Below, one piece after another: positions 24,351 through 34,825 of a stretch of DNA of 64,000 nucleotides; position 1 is the first letter of the stretch, and the number at the start of each line of letters is the position of its first letter. Location: the NCBI RefSeq assembly GCF_000213175.1, contig NW_009799099.1, positions 3,191,599 to 3,255,598 on the forward strand, written 5' to 3'. The notes beneath the pieces were generated by a model. It made no database searches. It saw only the letters and a program-made list of their open reading frames with translations, and was not told where the DNA came from. Made by a program: the position numbers and the translations under genes. The DNA is from Neurospora tetrasperma FGSC 2508. Its lineage: Eukaryota; Ascomycota; Sordariomycetes; Sordariales; Sordariaceae.

Positions 24351-25729
24351 GAAACATCCTGTTGCACGACCCCTTTGTGACTAACCGCCACTTGAAGGAC
24401 ATCCCCATTGATAGCGCTTAGTGGTCGACTTTGGGCAATGAGTCCAGAGAAGAAGAACAAACAGAAGGAATAGTGGAGGAGTCGGAGGAAGAAATTTTGG
24501 ACTGTATAGTGGTTGCCCTGAGCTCGGATCCTCCAGAACCACCGTGGTCGTCTCAATCTCTATTTTTACCACCAGGGACTCCGGAACCACCATCGCGTAC
24601 AAAGCAAGAGCACGGACAAGAGCAAGATCATTCTCCGTCATCATCATTTTCATCATCTTTTTGCGATTATTCAGCACCTTCAACACCGTCACCACGAACA
24701 GGACCAGCACCAGACGAAAGCGATCAAGAAGGCGAACAAGCAGAGCAGGACCATGTCAAACTGGTGCCTCAACCATCACTATCCCTGTTTGTTGAACAGC
24801 CAGCATCATCGCCGAAGCAGGACACTGTGGCAAATACCGGCTTCAAACGAAGGAGTAGGGACGATGGGTTAGAAAGCGCAGGCTTAGGGTGTGTTGTTAG
24901 TTGACAATGGATTCGAGTTCGAGCCTACTGATCGTATGCATTCTGCGTTGCTTTTTCATGTCATCTCTGTCGAGGTCCCTCGGATCAGACCGTTCAGGCA
25001 GCTGCTAGCGAAATCTTCTCATTTCAGTCTGCATAAACCTCGAGTTGCATTCTTGTCGTGGCATTCGCCATGGCTGAAAAACCTCAAGTTTGATGCATCC
25101 CTGATCCATCCCACGTATGCCATTTCTACCCAAACCTGTACATTCATGATGGTTCCGTATACCCAGGCAGGTCATCGAAACGGACAACAATTGCCCCGAG
25201 ACACATCACTGCTTTCGAAGAAAACTCCGTGCCAATTCCATGTTTGAAACCCCGTCTCGCTTTGCCCAATTGTTCCGTCCATTTTGCCTATCCATCCAAA
25301 TAGAATGCGTGACTTCCTGACGTAGCTCGACCGCCACCCCTTCCGGTAGCCCGAGAGTAGAAAAAGAAAACAAATAAAGAAACAAATCAAACAAAAAGGC
25401 GTTAACCCCGTTGTCAGTCCTTGTGCCGGTGTCCAGCGCCCAAAGCATGTACCTACACTAAAATCAAGAATCAAAATAGCGTCATGTTTCATCGTTCAAA
25501 ATGCAGGTGCCGTGTCCACTGCCGTCCTCGAGGTCGTCAAGATCATCGCTGCGCCGTCACTCTCCGTCGCCTTATGATCCCGCTTCCCCCGCCTCGCCGA
25601 TTTTGACCAGTACCAGTGGCAACTCTTCCCTCAGTTCGAATGATTATCCCCACACGTTAGCGACGGAACTTGTCTTTGTCGGTGTCTTGTTCGCCATTTC
25701 ATCGCTACTAGCTGAAATCGCTCTTCACA
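24351..25729. other. Region between convergent AT-hook and unknown-protein genes
   Basis: The left part may contain a further exon of the AT-hook gene, since the frame 24431-24904 is open, acidic and Pro/Ser-rich but has no ATG. The remainder shows no coding signal and is probably 3' untranslated sequence of both neighbours. Confidence 0.4.
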
Positions 25730-27415
25730 TTATTGTTGGTTGTTGCTATCGTGGTTTTCCTGCTGCTGCAGGGTTCTGCTCGGACCGCCTACGCCTAGGC
25801 CGTGCGCTTCAGCGGCAGCGACGGCGACTGCACTGGCGGTTGTGCCGTCCATGAAGATTAGGTTGTTGCTGCTGTTGGCAAAGTCTACTGATCCGTCGCC
25901 GCCGTAGCTGTAGCCGCCGTCACTGGAAGAGGCGCTCATTGGTGCTAGACGGGCTATTGCGTGGTTGTTTGGTTGTTGTTGGTGGTGGTGGTCTGGAGGG
26001 CCTGCTTGAAGTCTTGGGTCAATTTGAAAGTTTGATTGTGCTTGTTGAGGTTGATGTTGTTGCCCGATGTGGCCGGCGTTTTTCGAAATGCTTACTACTC
26101 CCGCTGATCCATTGGAACCGCTGAACGCATCCTCCGCTCGTAACGGGCTTCCTTTAAGTGCCCAAGGAGGTTCCACCTCGCCGCCCGCTGGCACTTCCGG
26201 CCACTCTGGCGCCCAGTCCGGCTTCCGATCATACATGGACTCGCATACCTGCCTGTCGCCCTTGAGGATCATGCCATTCAACACCTCCTTCAGCCACGCC
26301 ATGCCCTCCTTGTACTGCTGAACGCTCGGGTAGTCCGTCACTTTGGCCGACCGCACCTCCTCCACCATCCTCATGGTCTGGTACCGCGGCTGCTGCTCCG
26401 AATTCGGCACCGTCACGCGCTTCTTGACCTCCAAGGCAAAGTAGACGCAGTCGCTCGGCTGAGGCTGCCACTGACACGCGCCGGATTGCTCGCCACTGCC
26501 CCCGTCAGGCGCGCCCGTAAACACTGGGATCCGGCTGTAGCCCAGCACGCGCATGTAGGCCCAGTAGGCGCCCGAGATGGTGCCGTGTAGGATCCGCCAG
26601 CAGCTCAGGAAGCGCATCTGGCAGATAAAGGCCTCGACGGTGCCCGGGTCGGGAAACTTGCCGATGCGCGTATTCAGCTCTATTGAACAGTTGCTAGCTT
26701 CGGCCATCTTTTGGACCTGCTCGAACCAGATGTCGAAGGAGCCGTAGAAGGTGAGCGGGTGCACGTTCATCTTGTAGCTGAATTCTAAGGGGGTGGTCCA
26801 GCCCCGGTAGTTGTCGGCCGGCTCACAGATGCGCGGCTGAACGGAGAGGTAGGGTGGGAGAGGTGGCATACGGTAGATGTCGTCGGGGTGCTGTGGCGGC
26901 GATGTACCACCCGTTTGGGTAGGGGGTCTTAGAATTGGCATTTGCTTGGGGGTAGCTTTTGGTTGTCCTTCATCCTCCTGTGGCAGGGGTGGTGACACGG
27001 GTTGGACTGTTTCCTGGGGAGGCTCGGGAGCAGCTCGGGATGATGTAGCTTTTCGTTTCTTCGAAGGCGGCTCCGAGGGTGGAGGAGGAGCTGGCCGTCG
27101 ACTCCTAAGTTGCCGGCCTGAAGACGACATTGTGCTGCTATTATCTGCGTGTTCAATAGATGGTTTCACGGCTGGGGGGGTAGAATCTAGAAGTAATTGA
27201 CCATTCGGTGGTCCTGACTGTTGGAGTTGCTGGCTTTGTGCCGGAGCTGGGGCTGAAGCTGGGGCTGGAGCTGGAGCTGGAGCTGGAGCTGGAGCTGGAG
27301 CTGCAGATGAGGTCTGACTGTTGGGCACACCAGCGTATGAGGGGAGTGGTACTGGAGTCTCGCGCACGACGTAGGGAGCGCGTTTGGGATTATTTTGGTT
27401 GCTGTCGGTACTCAT
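25730..27415 (-). CDS. Conserved-looking protein of unknown function, 561 residues
   Basis: I do not recognise this gene. It is one exon, and I chose the ATG at 27415 (MSTDSNQNN), because the frame upstream opens only with a non-ATG codon in a less likely context. Residues 1-190 are disordered, with a Pro-Ala dipeptide run from a GAGCTG repeat, a basic patch (PPSKKRKATSS) that could be a nuclear localisation signal, and Pro-rich stretches. Residues of about 190-430 look folded, rich in Trp, Tyr and Cys (FYGSFDIWFEQVQ, MRFLSCWRILHGTISGAYW, WLKEVLNG). The end is Gln/Ser/Gly-rich. Strong G/C use at third positions supports expression. A nuclear role is only a guess. Confidence 0.82.
   Translation of the reverse strand: MSTDSNQNNPKRAPYVVRETPVPLPSYAGVPNSQTSSAAPAPAPAPAPAPAPASAPAPAQSQQLQQSGPPNGQLLLDSTPPAVKPSIEHADNSSTMSSSGRQLRSRRPAPPPPSEPPSKKRKATSSRAAPEPPQETVQPVSPPLPQEDEGQPKATPKQMPILRPPTQTGGTSPPQHPDDIYRMPPLPPYLSVQPRICEPADNYRGWTTPLEFSYKMNVHPLTFYGSFDIWFEQVQKMAEASNCSIELNTRIGKFPDPGTVEAFICQMRFLSCWRILHGTISGAYWAYMRVLGYSRIPVFTGAPDGGSGEQSGACQWQPQPSDCVYFALEVKKRVTVPNSEQQPRYQTMRMVEEVRSAKVTDYPSVQQYKEGMAWLKEVLNGMILKGDRQVCESMYDRKPDWAPEWPEVPAGGEVEPPWALKGSPLRAEDAFSGSNGSAGVVSISKNAGHIGQQHQPQQAQSNFQIDPRLQAGPPDHHHQQQPNNHAIARLAPMSASSSDGGYSYGGDGSVDFANSSNNLIFMDGTTASAVAVAAAEAHGLGVGGPSRTLQQQENHDSNNQQ
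27242..27303. repeat. GAGCTG/GGGCTG hexamer repeat encoding Pro-Ala
   Basis: On the minus strand, CAGCTC-type hexamers encode an Ala-Pro dipeptide run in the N-terminal disordered part of the unknown 561-residue protein. Copy number is likely to vary between strains. Confidence 0.8.
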
Positions 27416-28878
27416 GTTGGTGAGGTGAAAACCAAATGAGAATGATGGACGGGCAGATAGAAATGAACACACGATGAAAGCCTGCTAGGACTAACAAGGC
27501 AGGAGGCATCAGCCAGCTAGAGGTATCCAAATACCACCACTCCAATGGATGGGAATACCAAGCAATAGTGTAGATGTAACTGAACCTTGGTAACCCCGCA
27601 GTTGAAGGCAGTAGTTTGAAAGTGTCCTGGGTTTGAGATGGCTGCAGTGTGGACGAGAAGCAGTGAAAGTTGCAACTCACTTACAGAACAGAGTCCCGGT
27701 GGTACCTATCAAGGTGAACCCGAGGTGCGCCCCACCAAGAGGAAGGACAGGAGAGGACAGAGAAAGGATGAAAGGCTGGGTCAAACTCGACACGAAGAGG
27801 ACGATGCAGAGTTATGTAGTCCGGCGGGAGACGCGCTTGCCTTTGGATGCCCGTGAATGTTTACACAAGTTGGGGCCTTGCGGTCCCGGGCCGAGGGTCG
27901 CACAAGCCTGCTCACAGACGCAAAATCCCAGGTAGAAAATCGCCTGTTCGCATTTTGGAAAGTAGACGGATGCTTCTCGGATGAAACATTTCTGACTTGT
28001 TCACATCCTGGATATAACTAGAAAGGGTTGTAAAGGTGAAATGCAGTGTTCCTGCGCGAACCCCTCCCCAGGTCCCAACTCTGCGACTCTGTGTCCTGAT
28101 CGCCAGCACAGCAGTTGCCGTTGTGAACCCTAACCGCAACCCTAACAACGCCTTGCTTTTGATTAGCCCCACTCTTCTCGTACGTAACCCGGAGCACCTC
28201 TTAACTTGAGATTCCTGGCCAACGGTACTCGTTTGGTGTAATTTACCACCTTCTTGAACCTCCAAGAGCTTGGTGAGATGGGGGAAAATAAACACACAGC
28301 TAATGCCAGGTGGTTTTGAATAAGAAAGTCAACCAAGACAGGAGGTCCTTTATGGCGATCATCACAAAATAAAAAGGTAGATACACTACATACTGATAAG
28401 CCACGTCCAGATGGCCCCACTTTTGACGCCGCCCCAGTGCAGCCGCTGTCCTTGCAGTGACTTTTTTTTGCCGTCAACGCTCACGGTGCTTGTCATCAAA
28501 CCACAGGGATTGAATTTCTCGTCTGGCAAACCAAACCAACAAGAACTGAAGCTACTTGCGCAACCGAACCGACACAGCTATCACCTCCCCACCTTCGACT
28601 TCCATCTGAGTTGATTGTGGACCTGATTGTATCACCGATCATTACTCTCACCGGGCCAGATATCTCCGGCCCTCCTTCACTCACTAATTCCACCAGTCCT
28701 GACAGAAATGGACAGCGGCGCAAGCGTAGGTGCAGTTCTTGTGGGTGTCATTCGCCGCGGCCAACTCTTCGGCTTCAACCTTTTCCTTTTCTGCAACGCT
28801 TGAGCAACCGGTGAACTTTGATAATACAAACCAATTCTTTATCGTGGGAGACAATTCAAACTACCTACGGTCGCAAAT
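27416..28878. other. Divergent promoter region with telomere-like CCCTAA motifs
   Basis: This region drives the unknown protein to the left and the RNA helicase to the right. Two CCCTAAC motifs occur within 20 bases near 28126-28145, similar to telo-box elements. No coding signal is supported. Confidence 0.5.
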
Positions 28879-31800
28879 ATGGCCAAAAAGGGAACCAAGA
28901 GCAGTGCCCCTGCGCCCGCAGCCGCTTCATCGTCGGCAGCATCTCAGCCCACCTCCAAAGCCAAAAAGGACTCCAAGAAGGCCGCAGGCCCATCAGAGGG
29001 CGATTTCATTGTCTTTAGCAATTCCGACAAGGAACCTAAGGGCAAGAGGGGAGGAGCTAAAGCTGGTCCCTCCAAACCCGCGGAGGAGCTTGACGCCGGG
29101 CCCCCGAAGCCGACGGTTAAGCAAATCATCGGTGGTCACTCCTGGACCGGCAAGCTACCCGTGAACCTTCTTTCGGAGCACTGCCAGAAGCAAAAGTGGG
29201 AGAGACCCGACTACAACACCATCAAGACCAAGGATGGGTTCTCTGTCTTTGTTACTCTCAGCGCAAAGAACCCAAAGACGCAGGAAGTCACCACGCTGCC
29301 GCCATTCAAGCTGCCTCCAAGCCATGTGCACCTCGCCTACAAGCCCACTGCCCTCGAGGCCAAGCATTTCGCCGCTACCTATGCCCTGTACCGCGTTTGC
29401 AGCATGAAGAACATGCACATGACGCTTCCGCCAGATTATAGGTCCCTGTGGAAGGAGTTTGAGGCCCTCAAGAAGCAGGATGTCAAGGAGGGCAAGGCAT
29501 GGATGTACGAGGCCGACCCTTTCCAAGCCCAGAGAGAGCGCGAGGAGGCAAAGGCCGCCGCCGAGAAGAAGAGAGCTCAGCTCCAGGCCGCCAAGGAAAA
29601 GGCCGCAAACGAACCCGGTGTTTCTTTGGCATTCAGGGGCAGTGGCTCCGGGGGCGCAGGTGGTGGTGGCGCGCACAATGTCATGAGGGGATGGGCTAAT
29701 GTTCCCAAGATCGAGATGGGCAACAAGACACGATCGCAGCTCGAGGATTTGCTCCGCAGGGAGACGGTCTGGAATCCGAACGGAGTGGTCATGTCGGCCT
29801 CGCAAAAGGCCGCCATCGTCAAGGAGTTCAAGGATTTGGGATTCCGCCAAAGCCATATCGAGGAGGCCGTGGAGGAGTGCAAAGACAGAGAAGAGGCCTT
29901 GGAATGGCTCTTGGTTCATATTCCTGAGGATGATCTTCCGCGGTGGGCTCTCCCTGAGAAGTATAGTGCTGGCGTTACTGTCGCTGCCACTGATCTCAAA
30001 AGAGAGGGCGCCATTACGCGACTCGCTCAGTCCGGATACTCTATTGACCTCTGTCGCAAGCTCTTGGCGCTCCATAACGGAGATGAGGCTAAAGCGGCAG
30101 AAGACCTGCAGAAGCTTCTTCTGGCGAGCGGCTCCGAGTCCGTTGATGACTCCTCGCAGGATGCGGATGGCCTAGACACCTGGAGGGATGCTGACGAGTG
30201 CTGGGAAGAGGAGATGGCTACGTTGGAGGCATGCTTCGGCGAAAAGTTTTCCAAGACTTCTCCAGAAATTTGCGAGATTAAGCTGGAGGGTGTCAAGAAT
30301 GGCAGCCAAACCAACGTGGATGCCTGCGTGCAGTTCCGTAAATCAGAGCAGTATCCTACCCAGGTTATTTTGGCTATGGTGGCTGCTCTTCCGTCCTACA
30401 TCAAGCTCAGTGTCATCAAGCAGGCATTGGCATATGCTCTTACGCTGGAAGGCGAGGAGATGAAGATTTTCTACGTTGCCAGCTGGGTGCAAGAAAACAT
30501 CAACGACATCATCGAAAAGCCTGGTCGCATCCGCGAAGTTGCCGCTGTGGCATCTGCAGCTTCAGAGGAACCCAAAAAGGCCGTTAAGCGGGCACGAAGG
30601 GCCCCTCGTTGCCCCAAGCCTATCAACTGGTCGCCTGATCCTCGTAGCACGGAGGAGTGGCGTGCCAGAACGGAAACTCCCTCTTACAAGAAGATGCTGT
30701 ACGCACGGCAGAATCTGCCAGCATGGCAGGTACAGGATTACCTCATCCAGACGGTGTCGGAAAACCAAGTTACTATCATCTCCGGAGAAACCGGTTCCGG
30801 AAAGTCTACGCAGTCCGTCCAGTTCATCTTGGATGACCTCTACAGCAAAGGACTTGGAAAGAGCGCAAACATCATTGTCACACAACCTCGTCGTATCTCT
30901 GCCCTGGGTTTGGCGGACAGAGTTAGCGACGAGCGCTGTTCACAGGTTGGCCAGGAAGTCGGTTACTCGATCCGTGGCGAAAGCAAGACGAGCCCGAACA
31001 CCAGGATCACCTTTGTCACGACTGGTGTGCTGCTACGACGCCTCCAGACCTCGGGCGGCCGCGTAGAGGATGTGGTCGCATCGCTTGCCGATGTCAGCCA
31101 CGTGGTGGTCGACGAGGTGCACGAACGCAGTCTTGATACTGATTTCCTGCTTGCCATTATTCGTGATGTGTTGTACAAGCGCAGGGATCTGAAGCTCATT
31201 CTCATGAGTGCCACGCTTGATGCTGCGTCTTTCAAAGACTACTTTACCGTTGATGGGAAGAATGTTTCGGTTGGCCTGGTTGAGATCTCTGGCCGGACAT
31301 ATCCTGTTCAGGACTACTACCTCGACGATGTAATTCACATGACGGGCTTCAGCATTGGTAACAACCGCGAGTACTACTATGACGACAACGCTGGCAGCAA
31401 GTCCAAAGAGGATCCCAACGATGACCCTATCAACAAGATCATTCAAAGAATGGGCAGCCGCATCAACTACGACCTCCTTGTGGAGACCGTATGTGCCATT
31501 GATAGCGAACTCGCCGAGACTCAAAAGGCTGGTGGTATTCTGATTTTCCTCCCCGGCGTTGCTGAAATCAACCGCGCCTGCAACGCTCTGCGAGCAGTGC
31601 CTTCTCTCCATGTTCTCCCTCTCCATGCCTCCTTGGAAACCAAAGAGCAGAAGAGGGTGTTTGCGTCCGCTCCTCCAGGCAAGAGAAAGGTGGTCATCGC
31701 CACCAACGTTGCCGAAACGTCCATCACTATCGACGACATCGTCGCAGTTATCGATAGCGGCAGGGTCAAGGAGACCTCGTTCGACCCTCAGAACAACATG

Positions 31801-33125
31801 CGTAAGCTCGAGGAGACATGGGCTTCGCGTGCCGCTTGCAAGCAACGTCGTGGTCGTGCCGGCCGTGTCCAAGCAGGCAAATGCTACAAGCTCTTCACCC
31901 GGAACCTGGAGATGCAAATGGCTGAGCGTCCCGACCCAGAGATCCGACGTGTTCCCTTGGAGCAGCTGTGTTTGGCTGTCAGAGCAATGGGTATCAAGGA
32001 CGTCAGCCACTTCCTCTCTCGTGCACCGACGCCGCCCGAGGCCACAGCCGTCGAGGCATCGATCACGATGCTTAGAAGAATGGGTGCCCTCGATGGCGAG
32101 GAGCTGACTGCCCTTGGTCAGCAACTGGCCATGATCCCCGCCGATCTGCGGTGCGGCAAGCTGATGGTCTACGGCTCCATCTTTGGCTGTCTTGACGACT
32201 GCGTCACCATCGCAGCCATCCTGAGCACCAAGAGCCCGTTTGTCTCGCCCCAGGAGAAGCGCGAGGAAGCCAAAGAAGCCAGGAAGAGGTTCTCCCAAGG
32301 CGACGGCGACCTGCTCACCGACCTCCGCGCCTTCCAGGAGTGGAATGACCAGATGCATGAGCGCATGGGGCAAAGTCGAGTGCGTGCCTGGTGCGGCGAC
32401 AACTTCCTCAACTACCAGACGCTGTCCGACATTGCCTCGACTCGGTCGCAGTACTACTCGGCTCTGAAAGAGATGGGTATCATCCCGCACAACTACTCCG
32501 AGTCCAACAGTCAACAAACCAAGTCCATGGCTCTCCTGCGCGCCCTCACCGCCTCGGCCTTCAGCCCGCAGATCGCCCGGATCCAGTTCCCCGACAAGAA
32601 GTTCGCAGCATCCATGACTGGTGCCGTGGAGCTGGACCCGGAGGCCAAGACTATCAAGTTCTTCTCGCAGGAGAACGGAAGGGTGTTTATCCATCCTAGC
32701 AGCACGCTGTTCGATAGTCAGGGATTCACGGGCAACGCGTCGTTCATGTCGTATTTCACAAAGATTGCCACTAGCAAGATCTTCATCAGGGATCTTACGC
32801 GTAAGTTTGTTCCTTTATCCGCCTTTTGTTTTGTTTTTCTCCTTGTAGTGTTGGGATATTAATACCGTCATTAGCATTCAACGCCTACACCCTCCTCCTT
32901 TTCTCGGGTGCCATTGATTTGGATACCCAGGGCCGCGGTCTTGTGGTTGATGGCTGGTTGCGCCTCCGCGGATGGGCCCGTATCGGTGTTCTGGTGTCGA
33001 GGTTGAGAGGGCTGATTGATAAGCTGATCACGATGAAGGTCGAAAATCCGTCGCTGGATGTTGAGAAGAATGATATCATCAAGACGGTGGTGAAGCTTGT
33101 CGAGCTTGATGGTCTGGATGCTTGA
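28879..33125 (+). CDS. DExH-box RNA helicase with UBA and RWD domains (DHX29/DHX57/Ucp12-like)
   Basis: This is an ATP-dependent RNA helicase of the DEAH/RHA family, 1390 residues in two exons (28879-32800 and 32875-33125). The order of parts is: basic Ser/Lys/Ala N-terminus; conserved N-terminal region; UBA-like domain near 305-350 (EEAVEECKDREEALEWLL); RWD domain near 438-560; helicase core with Walker A GETGSGKST near 636, the DEVH box near 745 and SATLD near 776; C-terminal helicase motifs TNVAETSITIDD and QRRGRAGR; HA2; and an OB-fold C-terminal domain. The layout matches yeast YLR419W, S. pombe Ucp12 and animal DHX57/DHX29, the last an initiation-scanning helicase on the ribosome. A role in translation is inference. 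A single 74-base intron lies near the end. Confidence 0.95.
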
Positions 33126-33469
33126 TCGAGGATCGGAGTAAGGGGATCTTTTCTTGCATATCAACACGGCATGGATGGACAGGAAGGCAGGATGGAAGCA
33201 TATGTAAAAGACGGGGAGAGCGGGTATTTATGGGTTCCCGATATATCAGACACTTTCTTCGCAACGCTGGTGATGAGATTTCCAGTATGGGATTGTGAGC
33301 TGGAGCCTTGCAGTATATGCATTCTATAGGTTCTGTTCTTCCCTATGACGTTCTGTTCTCCGGATAAACTTCTCCAAGCAAGACATGCTCACATCTCTCT
33401 CTCTTTCTCAGCGTCCATCTGTACACCTCCTCTCAAGAGACCGCCTCACCGTCACTCAGCGATCGAGAT
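33126..33469. other. Short region between convergent helicase and NDUFA12 genes
   Basis: About 340 bases holding the 3' untranslated ends of both genes. I see no gene in it. Confidence 0.6.
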
Positions 33470-34255
33470 TTAGTGTCTAGGAGCAGCAACAGGCTCCCAC
33501 GACTGAATCTTGGGCTTGACACTAAATCTGCCATCAGCACACAATTCCCCGTATTCCGGCCATGACTAGCAAAAAAAAAAAAAACAGAAACATACGTGTT
33601 GAAAGTCTTGAAAGCTCCCGGCAGTGTCGTATAGTTGGGGTGATGCACCTCGGGCGCCCAGGGTCTCTTGGGCGCCTGGGTCGCGATGGGATCCTGCGTG
33701 GGCACCGTGTCGATGGCGTACGAGATCCAGGCGTGCCAGAGCGGCTCGATCTGCGAGGGGTCGTAATCGTGTTTGGCGAAGTCAACCCAGCGCGTGCGCA
33801 GCGGGAGTTCTTCCTGGTTCTCGAAGAACTTGTTGCCGAACTTGTCGACGCCTACAAGGGTGCCGGCTTTGGTGTCGCCTGTTTATCATAGTACAGAGTA
33901 TCAGGCATTGGTGTCAGGTACAGAACCCTGGTACGTAGTAGGTCGGGGAATGAGATGACTCCATACCGATATACTGTTTGTGGAGAGCAACAACGTGGGT
34001 GGGTGTTAGTAGCTCTGGCTCTCTCTCTCCGTATATAGTCGTTCGCCGGGATATCGTGGTCTGGCCGGGGCTCTCAATCGACGGGGAATGAATGTGGACG
34101 TACGTTCATTTGGTGCCAGGCATCCTAGAATGACGGGCGCTTCTCGTTAGCGACGGCGCATCTTTGCAGCTTTTTGGTCATTTATCGACAGACGAAGACG
34201 GTACCTTCAAGCCAACCTTGCGCAGGTTGCGAATCGTTCTAGTGATGGTAGACAT
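33470..34255 (-). CDS. Mitochondrial complex I subunit NDUFA12 (B17.2)
   Basis: The product is an accessory subunit on the matrix arm of NADH:ubiquinone oxidoreductase. Five exons are needed: 34255-34205, 34124-34104 (21 bases), 33973-33967 (7 bases), 33878-33596 and 33527-33470. They sum to 420 bases, 139 residues plus stop, with phase closing at each join. The joined protein reads through the family hallmarks: DAWHQMNYIGDTKAGTLVG, then DKFGNKFFEN, RTRWVDFAKHDYDPSQIEP, EWH-like LWHAWISY, and RPWAPEVHHPNYTTLPG. The N-terminus MSTITRTIRNLRKVGLK is short and basic. The tail is KPKIQSWEPVAAP, as in fungal 13.4-kDa subunits. The two tiny exons are easily missed by gene finders. It shares a 570-base divergent promoter with PGS1. 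Confidence 0.93.
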
Positions 34256-34825
34256 GGTTGTTGGTGTTGGTTATCCTGACTCGCGGATAGTGGAGTCAAT
34301 TGATTGCGATTGCGCAGAGCGACGGGAGCTCCTCCGGGGTTGCTGTCGTCGGCGATGGCGTCCGTCGGGTCGGTCGTGAGTTGAACGTTGGAGTCGCAAC
34401 AGCCGCAACGAGGAGACTGGCAACTGACGCAGTGGACCGAGGTGATCCATTGCAGCTGGCAAAGAACTGTAATGGAATGAAGCTTTGGCCCATGACATAT
34501 GTACCTTCTATGTACATATCGAGCTTACTGCCAAATGCCCCTGCCAGGGCATGGAAGGCAGGCCACGGGGAGGTTGTTGTAACTCCCCACAACCTAACTC
34601 CTTCCCGTCAGCAGGCGGTCATCCCGCGTCTTCAGTGGATTGGGCCGGGGTCCAGGCGCCTGCACTGTACGGGCGGCGCCGTTCGCTAGGTAGGTCCTCG
34701 GCGCGATACTAACCGAATGCCCCTGCCCGCAACCAAAAATTTGGCCGATCTAGACAATCACATCCAAGACAACAACAACATCCCAATCCCCGTCTTGGAC
34801 AAAAGCCCCCCAGCTTATTGCGGAT
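34256..34825. promoter_or_regulatory. Shared divergent promoter of NDUFA12 and PGS1
   Basis: These 570 bases separate the start codons of two genes for mitochondrial inner-membrane functions on opposite strands. No clear TATA box is visible on either side. Co-regulation is inference from the arrangement. Confidence 0.55.

Noticed and set aside
24431-24904. Acidic Pro/Ser-rich frame after the AT-hook gene as a separate gene
   Set aside because: It has no ATG and opens only with TTG. It may instead be a further exon of the AT-hook gene, which is noted there.
29155-30075. 306-codon minus-strand frame
   Set aside because: Antisense to the N-terminal and UBA parts of the helicase, with no domain of its own.
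31033-32694. 553-codon open frame on the minus strand across the helicase gene
   Set aside because: It lies fully antisense to conserved helicase motifs; high G/C third positions on the plus strand remove stops from this frame. No domain is visible.
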